NCBI GenBank assembly: GCA_902805565.1
Contig: CADCTP010000083.1
Location: 1-44,423, forward strand
Origin: an uncultured Mycobacteriales bacterium
GTDB taxonomy: Bacteria; Actinomycetota; Actinomycetes; Mycobacteriales; CADCTP01
Length of the DNA stretch: 44,423 nt
Reading direction: 5' to 3'
The notes beneath the pieces are model-generated. The model saw only the letters and a list, made by a program, of their open reading frames with translations, was not told the DNA's origin and made no database searches. Shown one piece after another: positions 9,308 through 20,303 of the stretch (position 1 is the first letter of the stretch; each line of letters opens with the position of its first letter). A program made the position numbers and the translations under genes.

Positions 9308-9856
9308 TCAGACCAGCCAGGGGTGGTCGCGGACGACCGGCTGGCGCTTCCACCAGCGGCCCAGGCCGACGGTGTCCCCGGCGTGGACCACGGCCACGGC
9401 GATCACGGCCAGCGCCCCGACGATGTGGTCGTCCAGGACCGGGTTGTTCTCCGGCGGGAGCACGACCGTCCACATCAGCACGTACAGCAGCGCCCCGGAG
9501 ATGTCTGCGACGCGCATCCCGATGCCGAGCAGCAGCGCGGTGCCGATCGCGGCGAGGCCGAGCATGAACAGCCAGTCCGCCCAGGCCGCCCCGGCGATGT
9601 CCTTGTAGAGCCCCTCGAACGGGCCGCTGGCCGAGTTCGCCAGGAACCCCCGCGTCGGCGACCCGCCGTTCAGCCACGACCGCTCCGACGGGGTCGAGTA
9701 ACCGAGCCCGAACAGCTTGTCCAGGAACGCCCACAGGAACGTCACCCCCAGCACCACCCGCAACGCCGCGAACACCCCACGGGCCAGCCGGCGCTCCCGT
9801 CCGGTCAGCTCCCCGGTCCCCGCGTCCGTCCGCGTTCCCGCATACCTCGTGGTCAT
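9308..9856 (-). CDS. DoxX-family membrane protein
   Basis: ARGVFAALRVVLGVTFLWAFLDKLFGLGYSTP...GSPTRGFLANSASGPF plus TM helices. Confidence 0.75.
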   Translation of the reverse strand: MTTRYAGTRTDAGTGELTGRERRLARGVFAALRVVLGVTFLWAFLDKLFGLGYSTPSERSWLNGGSPTRGFLANSASGPFEGLYKDIAGAAWADWLFMLGLAAIGTALLLGIGMRVADISGALLYVLMWTVVLPPENNPVLDDHIVGALAVIAVAVVHAGDTVGLGRWWKRQPVVRDHPWLV

Positions 9857-9911
9857 CGCCCTGCCTCCTCGGCTCCATCCCGACACCCCAACCCTCCCGC
9901 GTGACCCGCAC

Positions 9912-9945
9912 CCGCACCGGAGTCGAAAGTCCCGACCCGACAGGG
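9912..9945 (-). promoter_or_regulatory. DevR-box-like element (copy 1), upstream of the DoxX-like gene
   Basis: Minus-strand core GGTCGGGACTTTCGACTCCGG; 30/34 nt identical to 11161-11194. Confidence 0.65.
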
Positions 9946-10133
9946 CCACCGGTCACCGATCGGCGGGGGCGGAGGACCCCGCGGCCGGCACGGCGGCCGG
10001 TTCGGCGTCCGGTCCGGGGCCGGTCCGGCGGCCGGGTCCGGGCAGCACGACGGGCCCGGCCCCGTCGTCGGGGCCGGGCCGGGTCAGGTCGGGTCAGGTC
10101 GGTGGAGGCGTCCCGGGAGGCGTCCTGGGAGGC

Positions 10134-13021
<2,888 letters not shown>

Positions 13022-13025
13022 GCGC

Positions 13026-13041
13026 GGACCCGTCCGGGTCC
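13026..13041. terminator. Short hairpin between convergent devS-like and enoyl-CoA hydratase genes
   Basis: GGACCC-gtcc-GGGTCC. Confidence 0.4.
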
Positions 13042-13704
13042 TCAGCCGTCCCGGCCGCGCAGGGTGGCGAGGGCGCGGGCGTACATCCCCTCCTTGATGG
13101 CGCCGAGCGTGGCCCCGGCCCGGCCGGCCCCCGACCTGGCGATCTCCACGGCGGTCCGGCGCACCGCGTCCTCGCCGACCGCCCGGTCGACGATGCCGGC
13201 GGCCAGGGCGTCCGCGCCGCCGTACCGGCGGGCGGTGGTCATCGACTCGTGCGCGACCTGCGGGGCGAGCCGGGCCTGGATCAGCGCGGACATGCCCGGG
13301 GTGAACGGGATGCCGATGTCGGCCTCGGGCAGGCACCAGAAGCCGCGGTCGGCGCGCATCACCCGGAAGTCGTGGGTCAGCGAGAGCATCGCGCCGGCGG
13401 CGAAGGTGTGGCCCTGCAGGGCGGCCACGGTGACGCACGGCAGGGCCAGCACCCGGGCGAACAGCCCGTGCACGTCGGCCAGGTGCTCCTGGTGCTGGTC
13501 GGCGTGGCCGAGCAGCCAGTCCAGGTCCAGGCCGTTGGAGAAGAACTTGCCGGTGGCCGCGGTCACCAGGGCGCGCGGGCCGTCGGCCGCCGCCACCTCG
13601 TCGAGGGCGGCGTGCACGGACGCCAGCCAGTCCGGGTGGAAGCGGTTCTCCCCGTCGCCGAGGTCGAGCACGAAGACGTCGTCGGCACGGTCGAGCGTGG
13701 GCAC
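13042..13704 (-). CDS. Enoyl-CoA hydratase/isomerase family protein
   Basis: ATGKFFSNGLDLDWLL and LQGHTFAAGAMLSLTHDFRVMRADRGFWCLPEADIGIPFTPG crotonase motifs. Confidence 0.88.
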   Translation of the reverse strand: MPTLDRADDVFVLDLGDGENRFHPDWLASVHAALDEVAAADGPRALVTAATGKFFSNGLDLDWLLGHADQHQEHLADVHGLFARVLALPCVTVAALQGHTFAAGAMLSLTHDFRVMRADRGFWCLPEADIGIPFTPGMSALIQARLAPQVAHESMTTARRYGGADALAAGIVDRAVGEDAVRRTAVEIARSGAGRAGATLGAIKEGMYARALATLRGRDG

Positions 13705-13853
13705 GGGGCTTCCTCCGGGGTCGGTGGGTCAGGGCCTCCCGCACCGTACGGATGTCCTGCCCGTCCGGCGGCGCGGGATTGTCGGTGGCCGGTGGAACGA
13801 TCCCGGTGACAGCACGAGGGCATGGAGGAGGAGCCGATGATCGAGCCGCGGCC

Positions 13854-14186
13854 GTGACCGCCTCGTGGCCGGAGCCGTGGCTGCCGCCCGACGGCCGGGA
13901 CGTCCGGATGCACGAGGACGACCCGCGCTGGGACGACCCCGCCCAACCGCACGGGCTGACCCGCCTGCACCGCGACGACCCCGGGGCCGACTGGGCCGAC
14001 GAGCCGGGCGACCGCTGGACCGTCCGGCGCCCCGGCGAGCCGTGGGCCGGGGCCACCGTGCAGCGCTGGTGCGTCGACTGCCGGGCCTGGACCCACGTCG
14101 TGGACGCCGGCGCCCCGATCGACTGGGACGCCGACGACCGCTGCGCCACCTGCGCCCGGGGCTTCCCGTTGGACCCCACCGCCTGA
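13854..14186 (+). CDS. Small hypothetical protein with two CxxC motifs (zinc-ribbon-like)
   Basis: VQRWCVDCRAWTHVVDAGAPIDWDADDRCATCARGF; good GC3 coding bias. Confidence 0.6.
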   Translation: MTASWPEPWLPPDGRDVRMHEDDPRWDDPAQPHGLTRLHRDDPGADWADEPGDRWTVRRPGEPWAGATVQRWCVDCRAWTHVVDAGAPIDWDADDRCATCARGFPLDPTA

Positions 14187-14198
14187 CCGGCGGCGGGG

Positions 14199-14726
14199 TC
14201 AGCCGGTGACCAGGAGCTCGGCCCAGACGGTCTTGCCGTCGGTGCTGAGCAGGACGCCGTGCCGGGCGGTCAGCGCGGCCACGATCCGCAGGCCGCGACC
14301 GCCCGGGGCGCTGGTTGAGGGCGAGCGGACCTCCGGCGGCAGCACCGAGCCGTCGGTGACCTCGATCCGCACGGTCCTGCCCTCGGGCGGGCTGGCCAGC
14401 GCCAACCGCAGCCGCACCGGCGGGGCGGCGTGCAGCACGGCGTTGGTGACGAGCTCGCTGATCACGACCACGGCGTCCTCGATGACCGGCTCGGGGCAGG
14501 CCCAGGCCAGCAGGGCGCCGGCGGCCATCGCTCGGGCGTCGCTGACCACCGCCGGGGAGTCCGCCAGGGTGGCGACGATCTCCGGCGCGGCCGGGTGCCG
14601 GAGGGCATCGGCGGCCGGGGCCGCCTCGATCGGCGGACCCGGCGGGGGCTGCGGTGCCGCGTCGACCGGCCCGGGCGGAGCGACGGCCGGAAGGGTCGGC
14701 GCCGCCTCACTGCCCGCCTCACTCAC
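14199..14726 (-). CDS. HATPase (RsbW/SpoIIAB-like) ATP-binding regulatory protein
   Basis: VISELVTNAVLHA, VRIEVTDGS, GGRGLRIVAALTARHG, DGKTVWAEL. Confidence 0.88.
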   Translation of the reverse strand: MSEAGSEAAPTLPAVAPPGPVDAAPQPPPGPPIEAAPAADALRHPAAPEIVATLADSPAVVSDARAMAAGALLAWACPEPVIEDAVVVISELVTNAVLHAAPPVRLRLALASPPEGRTVRIEVTDGSVLPPEVRSPSTSAPGGRGLRIVAALTARHGVLLSTDGKTVWAELLVTG

Positions 14727-14798
14727 GTCGGCCCTCCATCGCAGTCCGATCCCGGCCAGAGCGTATGCGATCGGGCCGGTCCCGTGTCGATCCTCCGG

Positions 14799-16400
14799 TC
14801 AGCCCCGGCCGCGCCACTCCAGCAGCAGCGCGGCGGCGTCGTCGTCGAGCGGGCCGCGGCGGTGCTCCAGCAGGGACCGCACGAGCCGGCGCATGACCTC
14901 CGACGCGGGCAGCCCGGCGGCCAGGTCGGTCGTGACCAGCCGGGTCAGCCGGCGGGCGCCGAAGGCGTGCCCGTCCGGCGACCGGACCTCGGTGACCCCG
15001 TCGGTGTGCAGCAGGATCCGGTCCCCCGGTTCCAGCCGTTCGCCGCCGACCACCGGCCGGGGCGCCGCGCCCCGCGCCGGGCCGGTCAGGCCGAGCGGCG
15101 CGGTCGGCGTGACGTGCAGCAGCTTGTCCGGCAGCCGGTGCCGGAGCAGCAGCGGCGCGGGATGGCCGGCGTTCACCCAGCTCAACATGCCGGTGTCGGT
15201 GTCCAGCTCGGCCAGCACGGCGGTGAGGCCGGCGTCGGGGAAGGCCGCGCACACCGCGGCGTCGACCGCGTGGACCAGCTCGGTCAGCGACAGGCCGGCC
15301 CGCCGGGCGCCGCGGTACGCGGCGACGGCCAGCGCGGTCACCTGGGCGCCCCGCAGGCCCTGGCCGACGCCGTTGACGACCGCCAGGTGCACCCGCCCGG
15401 CGTCGACCGCGTAGTCCACGCAGTCGCCGGCCACCTCGGCGCCGGGCTCCAGCGCGCCGGCGACCGTCAGCCGCGGGTCGGCGAAGGTCAGCGGGGGCAG
15501 CAGCGACCACTGCATGTCCTCGGCCGGCGCGAGCCGGCGCCGGCGGCGGGCCTGGACCAGCGTGTCGCCGTAGTGCGTCTTGCTCAGGACGAGCTCGCCG
15601 GCCAGGGCGGCGAACCGGCGCAGCTCGACCTCGAGCCGGGCGCCGTCCCGTCGCAGGTCCTCGGGGTCCTCGACGGTGACGCCGAGGACGCCGAGGCGGT
15701 CGCTCCCGTCCAGCAGCGGCAGCCACACCCGCGTCCCGCCGGCGGCCGCCTCCTGGGTGACCTCCAGCCGCCGGAACGACCGGCCGGCCGGTGTCGCGTC
15801 CACCGGGAGCGGCGGCAGCCCGTGCTGACCGGGGGCGGGCAGCGGCGTCAGCACCGTCTGCTGCAGGTCCACCAGGTACGCCACCGCGTCCTGGACCTCC
15901 AGGGCGGCGGCCTGCTCGGCGAGCAGCCCCGCCACCCCGTGCGGCGGGACCAGCGCACCCGCCCGCAGGAAGGTGTCCACCGGGGTCTCCCCGCCCGGCG
16001 CACCGGCGTCCGGCGGCCCGGGCGCCGGCGTCCACTTCGCCGGGCCGTCGGGACCCCGCGCACCCACCGGGACCGCGGCCCGCTCCGCCGGCCGGGCGGC
16101 CGGGGCCGCGGGGCTGCGGTCCCCCTCCAGGTCGGCCGGCACCTCCGGCGGGCCGGTCGGGGCGGCCGCGTCCCACCCGTACGGGACCCGGCTGGCGTTG
16201 TAGAGCTCGGCGAGCCGCTCGTTGAGCGCGTGCGCCAGCATGTCCAGCTCCAGCCGCTCCAGCGGCATCAGCCCGTGCAGGAAGCCCTCGAGCTCGAGCA
16301 GGCCGACGGTGCCGCCCAGCGCGAGGTAGCGGAACCACAGCTCCTCCACGCTCAGCTCGGCGCGGACCCGCGCGTCCGCGTACCGGTGTGCCTCGTCCAC
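14799..16400 (-). CDS. SpoIIE-type PP2C phosphatase-like protein with N-terminal sensor region
   Basis: DMQWSLLPPLTFADPRLTVAGALEPGAEVAGDCVDYAV...VVNGVGQGLRGAQ...WVNAGHPAPLLL...LHTDGVTEV...LDDDAAALLLEW. Confidence 0.88.
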   Translation of the reverse strand: MDEAHRYADARVRAELSVEELWFRYLALGGTVGLLELEGFLHGLMPLERLELDMLAHALNERLAELYNASRVPYGWDAAAPTGPPEVPADLEGDRSPAAPAARPAERAAVPVGARGPDGPAKWTPAPGPPDAGAPGGETPVDTFLRAGALVPPHGVAGLLAEQAAALEVQDAVAYLVDLQQTVLTPLPAPGQHGLPPLPVDATPAGRSFRRLEVTQEAAAGGTRVWLPLLDGSDRLGVLGVTVEDPEDLRRDGARLEVELRRFAALAGELVLSKTHYGDTLVQARRRRRLAPAEDMQWSLLPPLTFADPRLTVAGALEPGAEVAGDCVDYAVDAGRVHLAVVNGVGQGLRGAQVTALAVAAYRGARRAGLSLTELVHAVDAAVCAAFPDAGLTAVLAELDTDTGMLSWVNAGHPAPLLLRHRLPDKLLHVTPTAPLGLTGPARGAAPRPVVGGERLEPGDRILLHTDGVTEVRSPDGHAFGARRLTRLVTTDLAAGLPASEVMRRLVRSLLEHRRGPLDDDAAALLLEWRGRG

Positions 16401-16422
16401 GGCTCGCCTCAGCCCACCCCGG

Positions 16423-17151
16423 TCAGCTGCCGGCGCCGGCGTTGCGGGCGGTCGCCGCCGCGACCACCCGGCGGGCGACCTCGCGGACCGGGACGTTGGA
16501 CCGCTCGGACGTGCTCAGCAGCAGGGCGTACGCGGCGTCCCCGTCCACCGCTCCCTGGCCGATCAGCACGCCCTTGGCCTGCCCCACCATGTCCCGGTCC
16601 CGCAACGCCTCGGTGAAGCCCGCGGTGCCCGCGCCCGCGGCCTCCCGGGACCGCGCCTCGGTCAGCAGCACGGCCGCCTGCCGGGCGAAGAGGTCCAGCA
16701 GATCGACCGCGCGGGGCCCGTACGTGCCCGGCCGGGCCGAGTAGGCCTTGATCGCGCCCAGGGACTCCCCGCCGAGCAGCATGGGGGTGCTCATCATCGA
16801 CCGCAGGCCCAGCCCGGCGGCCTGCCCGGACCAGCGCTCCCAGCGCCGGTCCAGCGCCAGGTCGTCGATGCGGACCGGCCGCCGGTCGCGGGCCGCGGTC
16901 AGGCACGGCCCCTCGTCCAGCTCGTACTGCAGGGCGTCCGCCCGGGCCACGATCCGGTCGGAGGCCGCCGTGGTGCGCGTGCCGGCCGCGTCGACCAGGG
17001 TGACCCCGGCCCCGGTCGTGCCCGGCAGGGTCTCCCGGACCAGCGTCGTCAGCAGGTCCAGGACCGTACGCACCGTCTGCCGGGACAGCAGCAGCCGGGA
17101 CATGCGGGAGGCGATGTCGGCGAGCTGGTCTTCGGTCTCGTCCGGGACCAC
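16423..17151 (-). CDS. GAF-ANTAR domain transcription antitermination regulator
   Basis: GAF (LQYELDEGPCLTAARDRRPVRIDDL) plus ANTAR (MVGQAKGVLIGQGAVDGDAAYALLLSTSERSNVPVREVARRVV). Start chosen at GTG 17151, preceded by GGGAAGGGAG; ORF extends to ATG 17199. Confidence 0.85.
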   Translation of the reverse strand: MVPDETEDQLADIASRMSRLLLSRQTVRTVLDLLTTLVRETLPGTTGAGVTLVDAAGTRTTAASDRIVARADALQYELDEGPCLTAARDRRPVRIDDLALDRRWERWSGQAAGLGLRSMMSTPMLLGGESLGAIKAYSARPGTYGPRAVDLLDLFARQAAVLLTEARSREAAGAGTAGFTEALRDRDMVGQAKGVLIGQGAVDGDAAYALLLSTSERSNVPVREVARRVVAAATARNAGAGS

Positions 17152-17197
17152 GGGCGAGGTCTCCCTTCCCGCACGGTAGGTCGGTCGATGGGGTGCC

Positions 17198-17203
17198 ATA
17201 CCC
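17198..17203 (-). promoter_or_regulatory. Possible SigB/SigF-type -10 (GGGTAT) upstream of the GAF-ANTAR gene
   Basis: Minus-strand GGGTAT about 47 nt upstream of the preferred GTG start; no clear GTTT -35. Confidence 0.35.
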
Positions 17204-17258
17204 GTCCTGCGCCGTTCAGTCACCGGAGGACCCCATCGGGCGGTGTCCGCCGACTTGG

Positions 17259-17708
17259 TCAGGCCGCGGTGCCGCGGGAGCACTCCAGGTGGGCCGACGA
17301 GGCGCTGCTCAGCGAGAGCTCCGACCAGACGTACTTGCCGTCGTCGGCGGGCTCGGTGCCCCAGGCGGTGGACAGCGCGGCCACGATGGCCAGCCCCCGG
17401 CCGCCGCTCTCGTCCTCGCGGGCCCGGCGCGGTGCCGGGAGTCCCGGGCCGTCGTCGTACACCGCGATCTCGATGTGCCGGTGGTGGATCGTGAGGTGGA
17501 GCACGATCTCGGACCGGCACGCCCGGGTGGCGTTGGCCAGCAGCTCGGCCGCGACGAGGCCGGCGTCGTCGATGAGGGCCCGGTCGCTCGCCGCCTCCTC
17601 CGGCCCGCCGGGGCGCAGGGCCTCGGACAGCCGCGCGACCACCAGGTGCCGCCCTTGCGAGGCCCCGGCCGGACTGCAGGGGACCTGCTGGACGCACTTC
17701 CAGCACAT
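17259..17708 (-). CDS. HATPase (anti-sigma-kinase-like) protein with N-terminal Cys motif
   Basis: MCWKCVQQVPC N-terminus; LLANATRA, IAVYDDGPGLP, GGRGLAIVAALSTAWG, GKYVWSEL. Confidence 0.85.
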   Translation of the reverse strand: MCWKCVQQVPCSPAGASQGRHLVVARLSEALRPGGPEEAASDRALIDDAGLVAAELLANATRACRSEIVLHLTIHHRHIEIAVYDDGPGLPAPRRAREDESGGRGLAIVAALSTAWGTEPADDGKYVWSELSLSSASSAHLECSRGTAA

Positions 17709-17892
17709 GAGCTCTCCCGACGTCGATAGGAGAAGGATTCCCCAGTCGGCCCCGGTCATACGCGATCCGGGGACATCGGGTCCCGCGGCGGGGCCCCGCG
17801 CCGTCGACCGGCCGGCCGCGGGCGGCTCGGACACCGTGGTCCCGAGTACAGTGCCCCGAGCCGCCGGGTCGGGAGCAGAGGAACGGGACGCC

Positions 17893-20220
17893 TTGTCAGA
17901 GGACCGCGGGGCGGCCGACCGTCCGGACCGGGCCGCCGCGGTCGACCACCGGCGGCTGTTCGCCGGCCTGCCCACGGCGTACCTGGTGCTGGACCCGGAC
18001 CTGGTGATCGTCGAGGCCAACCAGGCCTACCTGGAGCTGCTCGGCCGGACCCGGGCCGGCCTGCTCGGCCGGCCGGTCCTCGACGCGTTCCCGCCGGCCC
18101 CCGGCGACCAGGGTGGCGCGATGCTGCGGCTGTCGTTCGAGCGGGTCCGGGACACCGCCCGGCCGGACGTGCTGCCGCTGTTCCCGTACCCGGTCGCCGA
18201 CGCCCGGACCGGCGAGCCGGCGCAGCGGTACTGGTCCCTGGTGCACGCGCCGCTGCTGGACGCCGACGGGCGGACCGTGCTGCTGGTCCAGCGGGTCGAG
18301 GACGTCACCGACCTCGTCGGCGGCCGGCAGGACCGCGACGCCGACCGGGCCCGGCAGCGGGTGCGCGAGGTCGAGGCCGACCTGTACGGCCGGATGCTGC
18401 AGCTGCGGGCGGCGGAGCGGGCCCGGGCGGTCAGCCGGCAGCGGCTGGCCGCGCTGACCGCCGCGGCGCTGGCCCTGGGCGAGGCCCGGGACCTGGGCGA
18501 CCTGGGCGAGATCGTGGTGCGGCGCGGCCTGCTCGCGGCCGGCTGCGACGGGGGCGCCGTGGCGCTGTTCGACCCGGCGGACCCCGGTGTCCTGCTGTCC
18601 ACGGTCAGCGACTCCTACGGGACGCACGCCCAGCGGACGTACGCCCGGCTGCCGGTGGACGGGTCGCTGCCGGTCTCGGTGGCCGCGCGTACCGGCCGGC
18701 GGGTGCTCCTCGGGGACCGGGCCGCGTCCCTCGCCTTCTCCCCCGACATGGCCGGGGTGCTCGAGTCGACCGGCTCGCAGGCCTTCGCCAGCCTGCCGCT
18801 GCTGGTCGGCGGGCAGGTGGTCGGGGTGCTCACCGCGGGGTGGGAGCAACCGCAGGCGTTCCCGGCCGACGAGGTCGAGATCCTCGACGCGTTCGCGGCG
18901 CAGTGCGCCCAGGCGATCGACCGGTTGCGGACCCGCGAGGCCGAGCGGGCCGCCGTCCGGGCGGTCACCGCCCTGGCCGAGGTCAGCGTCGCCCTCGCCG
19001 AGGCGCACGACGTGCCGACGCTGACCGACCTGCTGCTGGACGGCGGGCTGGCCGCGCTCGGCGCGCAGGGCGGGGCGGTGGGCCTGCGCGACGGCGACGT
19101 CCTGGAGCTGGCCATGACGGCGTCGCTGGGCGAGGAGACCCGGCTGCGGTACTCCACCCTGCCGATCGGCAGCCCGCTGCCGACCGCGGTCGCCGCGGCC
19201 ACCGGCCGGGCCGTCGTGCTCGCCGACCGCGCCGCCTGCCTGCGCCACGGCGACGGCATGGCCGAGGTCGTCGCGGCCACCGGCTGCCAGGCCTGGGTGG
19301 CGGTGCCGATGGTCTTCGAGGAGCAGGTCCTGGGCTCACTGACGCTCGGGTGGGCCGCGGACCAGTCGTTCACCCGCACCCAGTTCGACATCCTGGACGG
19401 CTTCGCGGCGCAGTGCGCCCAGGCCGTCGCCCGCATCCGGGACCGCGAGGACGAGCGGGCCAGCGCGGCCCGGGCGGCGGCGATGGCGCACGCCCTGCAG
19501 CGCAGCCTGCTCACCGCCCCGGCCGTGCAGGGCGACCTGGACGTCGCCGTGCGGTACCGGCCGGCCGCGGTGGACGCCCAGGTCGGCGGCGACTGGTACG
19601 ACGCCTTCGACACCCCGGGCGGGACCGCCAACCTCGTCGTCGGGGACGTCAGCGGGCACGACCAGCGGGCCGCCGCCGCGATGGCGCAGGTCCGCAACCT
19701 GCTGCGCGGCATCAGCCACGTCATCGCCGAGCCGCCGGCCGCCATCCTGGCCCGGCTGGACCGGACGATCCGCGACCTGCGGATCGGCAGCTACGCCACC
19801 GCCGTCCTCGCCACCGTCGAGCGGTCCGACCCGGCGGCCGGTGGGCACACGATGCGCTGGTCCAGCGCCGGACACCTGCCGCCGCTGCTGGTCCGCCCGG
19901 ACGGGACGACCGAGCTGCTGGAGACCAAGCCCGAACTGCTGCTCGGGGTGAACGTCGACACCCCGCGCACCGACCACGCCGTCGACCTGGCCGCCGGCTC
20001 CGTGGTCCTGCTCTACACCGACGGGCTGGTCGAACGCCGCCACCACGACCTGGACGAGGGCCTGGACTGGCTGCGGACGGCGGTGGCCGCCCTGGCCGCG
20101 GCCGCCCGCGACCGCCCGCTCGACCCCGAGCAGCTGTGCGACGCGCTGCTGGCGGCGGTCGGCGGCTCCGGCGACGACGACATGGTCCTGCTCGCGGTAC
20201 GCACCCGATCCTGGTCCTGA
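17893..20220 (+). CDS. PAS-GAF-GAF-SpoIIE PP2C phosphatase
   Basis: PAS (FAGLPTAYLVLDPDLVIVEANQAYLELLGR), two similar GAF domains, SpoIIE motifs QVGGDWYDAFD, VVGDVSGHDQRAAAAMAQVRN, LLYTDGLVER, GDDDMVLLAV. TTG start inferred. Confidence 0.87.
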   Translation: MSEDRGAADRPDRAAAVDHRRLFAGLPTAYLVLDPDLVIVEANQAYLELLGRTRAGLLGRPVLDAFPPAPGDQGGAMLRLSFERVRDTARPDVLPLFPYPVADARTGEPAQRYWSLVHAPLLDADGRTVLLVQRVEDVTDLVGGRQDRDADRARQRVREVEADLYGRMLQLRAAERARAVSRQRLAALTAAALALGEARDLGDLGEIVVRRGLLAAGCDGGAVALFDPADPGVLLSTVSDSYGTHAQRTYARLPVDGSLPVSVAARTGRRVLLGDRAASLAFSPDMAGVLESTGSQAFASLPLLVGGQVVGVLTAGWEQPQAFPADEVEILDAFAAQCAQAIDRLRTREAERAAVRAVTALAEVSVALAEAHDVPTLTDLLLDGGLAALGAQGGAVGLRDGDVLELAMTASLGEETRLRYSTLPIGSPLPTAVAAATGRAVVLADRAACLRHGDGMAEVVAATGCQAWVAVPMVFEEQVLGSLTLGWAADQSFTRTQFDILDGFAAQCAQAVARIRDREDERASAARAAAMAHALQRSLLTAPAVQGDLDVAVRYRPAAVDAQVGGDWYDAFDTPGGTANLVVGDVSGHDQRAAAAMAQVRNLLRGISHVIAEPPAAILARLDRTIRDLRIGSYATAVLATVERSDPAAGGHTMRWSSAGHLPPLLVRPDGTTELLETKPELLLGVNVDTPRTDHAVDLAAGSVVLLYTDGLVERRHHDLDEGLDWLRTAVAALAAAARDRPLDPEQLCDALLAAVGGSGDDDMVLLAVRTRSWS

Positions 20221-20303
20221 CGCCCGGCACGGACGCCCGACACGGCCGGCCGTACGTGCGGTCCGGGCAGCCGGGCGGCCGGCCGGGCTGAGAGGGTGGG
20301 CCG

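Noticed and set aside
14784-14800. TGTCGATC at 14785, matching the ECF42-like -35
   Set aside because: No suitable CG(A/T) at the right spacing leading to a plus-strand gene; chance match.
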